Assembly: GCA_018873245.2 (NCBI GenBank)
Contig: JAEMBT020000007.1
Coordinates: 5,239,129 to 5,303,128, forward strand
Length of the DNA: 64,000 nucleotides
From: Archegozetes longisetosus
Lineage: Eukaryota > Arthropoda > Arachnida > Sarcoptiformes > Trhypochthoniidae
Direction of reading: 5' to 3'
In this document: positions 59,957 through 64,000 of the stretch, one piece after another
How positions within the stretch are numbered: position 1 is the stretch's first letter
Layout: the number at the start of each line of letters is the position of its first letter
The notes under the pieces: model-generated
Databases searched by the model: none
What the model was told of the DNA's origin: nothing
The model's input: the letters and a program-made list of their open reading frames with translations, nothing else
Position numbers and translations under genes: made by a program

Positions 59957-62235
59957 TGATATTTCAACTATAATAGTATGACATTGCGCAACATTAAGGT
60001 GTTTTGGTATACATCTGTCAACTTTTTCTATAGCTATTGTTCGCAAAGGATGTAATTTGATTTACCATTTTCTTTACAATGAGTCATATGAAAGTTTTTA
60101 TTACATAATTGAGTATTGCAATCAAATTTCTAAACAATAAAAAATACTGTTACTTTGATGAATATTAAATATTGAACAATTATAAATCTAGAAGTAATTG
60201 TGTGATAGACCAATTTTAGTACAAGCTTAAGAGTGTCTGAAAATTTATCAATTTTTTCATAAAGGTCATAATTATGTAATATGTTAGACGTTGCCAAAAT
60301 TGCTTTCTAACCATAATATATTAAATTTGATTTCTATTAAAACTAAAAGTGTAATAAAAACTGTGGTAACATTTTTAAAAAATTTCCTATTTTTGAAGTA
60401 ATGCCAAAAAGTTGAGGAGTTATATAAACATTAATTATGGAGAAAAATACTGCAACTTGTGGATATTTAACATTTTAATCGTTTAATGCTAGCTTTTGAA
60501 CAATAAATCTCGAAATAAGGAAATCATTAATTCAAGTTAAACATTCATCTGAATCTTTAAAAAATAGACTTAATTCAATTGTACGTTTAACTGTCACTGA
60601 GTCTAATTGTTACCCAAGTTGCAATATTTCTATTTATTTTCTTCTCTGATTGTTGTCGTTACCGACTATTCAATTCACTTATCAATCGATTTCATACTTC
60701 GAGTGAAAGTATTGAATATTCGAAGAATCTATCTGCGAAGTAACAAACAATAGCTAAGAATTGATTGTTAGAGAAGCTTAGTGTTAAATGGAAACAGCAG
60801 TTATTATGAATTATAATAATCGAGAACCGAATCATAAGCGATTAAGACAAACAAATAGCTATCATCAAAAGTTAAAATAAACCACTTATATCTTATCTCT
60901 AAATAAATCATAAACGATTTCGAGCCTGTCATTGTATTTTAATGAATAGAAAACTTGTTATTTGGTAACTAATGGCTAAATGATTGAATCACGAAATATT
61001 AGAAAATAAGTTGGAGCTTGAGACTAGTCAACCAGTTACTTAAAGCGTCTCAAAACATCTGTTCTTTCTCACATAGTCCTTGGTTTTAGGCCTATTCCTC
61101 TGTTTATCCAGTATTTTCGAAAGAGTATTCATTCTGTCAACATAAACCTAAAAAATATACGCTTAAGGTTTTGGTTAAGTTTTTGATCAACTCCAATGAT
61201 AACTGAGTTTGACGTTCCGGAAAAATAGTTTTAGTTATATATGTAGACAAAAAATTAACGGTAAAATTTGTTATTTCCTGAAAAGGCCAAAATGTTGACT
61301 GAAGCACGATTATAGCTCAATATTGCTCAATCTAAATATGCCATGTTTGCTTCTGGATTTTAAAGTACTTAAAACCGTCAATTTAGTACACTTTCTCCAG
61401 GCAAATCATAAATTAGTGCTTATTATTGCTTGAAAACTAAAAACTTCGCTTTAATCAATATTAATAAATTCGTTAAGTTGCGAAGAGTAATAGGAATATT
61501 CTCAAGGATTTTAGCGGAAATGTTTAGAAGAATCATCACGAACAGCAAATTTTGATTAAAGAAACAAAAACATCTATTTATTAATCCATAACATAAATGT
61601 TCATATAGAGTGTGAATTAAAATTAAATTAACATAAACCACTATACTTAAATTCGTGCTTCATATCCATTTTCGAAATGCTATATCACGAAAATGTAATA
61701 AAACTAGTTTTTGGTTCACACACGCTTATATGAATTTCAACGCGATCATAAGATCAATGAGTGAAAGTAACATCTTGTTATTCATATCACAAGTACCAAT
61801 TATAAGTCATAGTAAATGTACTTTGAGTCCATGCTAAATAAGTGTTTTCGCACTAGAAGGACATTCGATAAGTTTGCTGAGACTTAACTCATTTTATTAC
61901 CACTTCTATCGGTATTTGAAAATCAAGTGAAGGGGTATTTGGAAATACCAATGATTAATGTTGTTTAACATTTCAATTTCTATCATTAAAATAAAAACAG
62001 ACCCTAAAGCAATGACAAAGTCTTGTTGTTTAAAGTTATTGAATACCATTAAAACATATTTACTTTAAATTAGCTATATTTGTATTAGCAATTTTTTATT
62101 TCATTAAAATCATCAATTTTTCTCTCAGCTACTTTAGAGTACTTATTTGAGCTTTGAGCATAACAGATATTGAATATTTATCATTTGTTTTTAACAAAAC
62201 ATGCGGTATTTTAGGAATAAATTATGGCTCTAACA
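59957..62235. other. non-coding stretch upstream of the zinc transporter
   Basis: It should contain the zinc transporter promoter. I see no convincing exon or repeat; the open frames at 61.4-61.8 kb are AT-driven. Confidence 0.4.
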
Positions 62236-62507
62236 CAGTGGCGAAGCTAAAAAATTGCCGATGGGACTGCATGTATCATACTGTATTTAATTTGGCTGAA
62301 TGTACATTCTTTCGACTAAAACCTATTGCGTTATAGTTTTAAATTTAATCTATTCAGTATTTTCACTTCATTTGTAGCAATTATAATAGATTAAGAAAAT
62401 TTTATATTAAAACTACATAACTTTTGCCGTCAAGTTAGCGACAGATTTGAGTTGGAAGTTTAAGTCTTGGATGCCTGTGCACTCGTATCCCTACTGACTC
62501 CGTTACT
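62236..62507. mobile_element. hAT-like MITE, copy 2
   Basis: Left end CAGTGGCGAAGCTAAAAAAT; the complement of the right end reads AGTAACGGAGTCAGTAGGG, an imperfect inverted repeat. It shares with 33913-34170 the ordered blocks CATACTGTATTT, TATTGCG, TTTGTAGCAATTAT, CGTCAAGTTAGCGACAG, CCTGTGCACTC and CTACTGACT. The frame at 62154-62336 overlaps it and is not a gene. Confidence 0.6.
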
Positions 62508-64000
62508 ACTCTGATTATCAACAAGCTAATGCAATATAAATTGTGTTCAAATTTAATACTGGTATATAATTTATTTAACTAAATGACTTGACTATTTATT
62601 TCTAATGTAAATAATTATAAGTTGCTATTTGCTGAACGAACAGTTAATTGTATCTGTTTTTGCGAACTTAATTGTTTTTACTCTTTGTTTTTTACTCTTC
62701 TCAAAATTAGAAGTAACGAAGCGTTACAACTGTTTGACTATTTGTTTCCTCAAAAAACTTTTGAAAAATGTTTTATGGCTTTCCATAATTGGAGAATTAT
62801 TTTGTAGTTGAATATGAAGTAACGAATATGATAACTCGTATTTTGTAAGATTATATGATTTTTTAACAGAGACATAAATTAGATATAACATTTGATAATA
62901 ATTTGATTATCAAATAAAAGCTCTTTCTTTTTAATCATATGATTTAATAGAGCATGGATTACAATGCGAATGCATAAAACTTTTATGCATTAACGTCACT
63001 CAGGTATAATTGACGTTCCGAATAAACGACATATAATTCAATTTATTATTGAATTGTTCGTTAATAATCATATTTATGATGACGAAAACTTGATGCAATT
63101 TTGATAATGTTGAGTAACTAAATTCAAAGTTAATTGCTTTATGAATTTTTATGAATTTTCAAGGGTTTCAATAATTACTGCATCGGTAAACTTGATTAAG
63201 ATAAAACTAACAAGTGTTGACCAGAACGAAAAATCACAGAGAAACACTTAGATGAAGAAGCCTTCGCAGTCTCACAATTATAATTATTATAATTGACTCC
63301 AATTTAAAAAATTATTTGATAATAAGGTTAATTATGAAAATATAGAATAACTGCTACTCAACAACAAACTCAAGTGAATGGCAAACGTTTTCAGTACTTA
63401 AGGTAATGCTTGAATCAATGCCATTATTTCTGATGTGAAACCTATGGACAAATATTCTAAACGATCAGAGAATAGAGGAATCTATAATGACATGACAGCT
63501 CGAATGACAACATGATTAGTAACAATACTGATGCATAACTTGATTGATAGAGTAGGCAAGCAATAGAATCTGTGGTGCAAAATAAGATCTATTCATTGAC
63601 AGATTAGCATATCTTTTCAACGTTTAAGTGAATGCTACAACAAACTCAATTGTAAGATGATTTAATTGAACAGTAGACCACTTAGTAATTTGACTGAATA
63701 GTGAGCTACAAGTTCTACTTAAGTGAGAATTGTTGGTGTGTCTGATCTTATTTTAGTTAGTGTTAAGGAAAAAATTATATAATTTAGAAATAGATAGTAT
63801 CTGATCATGAGCTCAATAGATAAACAAGGTGTGTCTTAACTCATTTAGTGTAGCTTAAGGGACACCACGAAGAGTTGACAACAGAAAGTTAATTAGAAGT
63901 CACAAAACTATAAATGGGTTCCTAAGGTATTGTTCATTTAATTGTCTTATTTTATAGGAAACTTCTCCTAACTCAGTCAGACTTTCAATCAACTTCAAAA
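62508..64000. other. non-coding, nothing recognised
   Basis: AT-rich with short open frames (62622-62811) that have no domain or splice context. Confidence 0.45.

Overview
This is a eukaryotic nuclear window: AT-rich, with genes split by GT-AG introns, many only 58-90 bases long, and long gene-poor stretches carrying small DNA-transposon remnants. The genes are animal and specifically arthropod-like: a calcitonin-type diuretic hormone (DH31), a LIV-1 zinc transporter of the fear-of-intimacy/ZIP6/ZIP10 type, HRD1/synoviolin, PEX16, TFIIH p62 and a FAST-kinase-family mitochondrial protein. A second, divergent DH31 resembles, from memory, the tick calcitonin-like peptide, so I lean towards a chelicerate (mite or relative). 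That placement is inference. No organellar, bacterial or viral genes and no CRISPR arrays were seen.

Bases 1-28,000 form a neuropeptide region. A canonical DH31 precursor lies on + (12344-16617), and a divergent paralogue with the same intron phases lies on - (24341-27401), tail to tail. Between them on - sit a compact HRD1/SYVN1 E3 ligase (22213-23587, with one apparent 1-base frameshift) and a tentative small gene (19082-19473). The surrounding DNA and introns hold at least four copies of one small pogo/Tigger-like MITE, a 382-base fold-back element and an hAT transposase remnant.

Bases 28,000-37,000 have no confident host gene. They contain a decayed hAT element, an hAT-like MITE whose second copy is at 62.2 kb, and an internally deleted mariner with near-identical terminal repeats nested between a second pair of inverted repeats.

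Bases 37,000-60,000 are gene-dense. In order: an RRM / two-CCHC-knuckle / WG-repeat RNA-binding protein (-), a secreted low-complexity repeat protein (-), PEX16 (-), TFIIH p62 (+), a tandem pair of small paralogues built on a domain I associate with transposon-encoded proteins (+), a FASTKD/RAP-domain protein (+) and an 11-exon LIV-1 zinc transporter (-). Bases 60,000-64,000 are essentially non-coding.

The genes are ordinary eukaryotic neighbours and not an operon. The functional themes are neuroendocrine water balance (two DH31 genes), ER-associated degradation (HRD1), peroxisome assembly (PEX16), transcription and DNA repair (TFIIH), mitochondrial RNA (FASTKD), zinc transport, and a possible small-RNA link through the WG-repeat protein. 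All exon models were built by eye from splice signals, reading-frame continuity and remembered family sequences.
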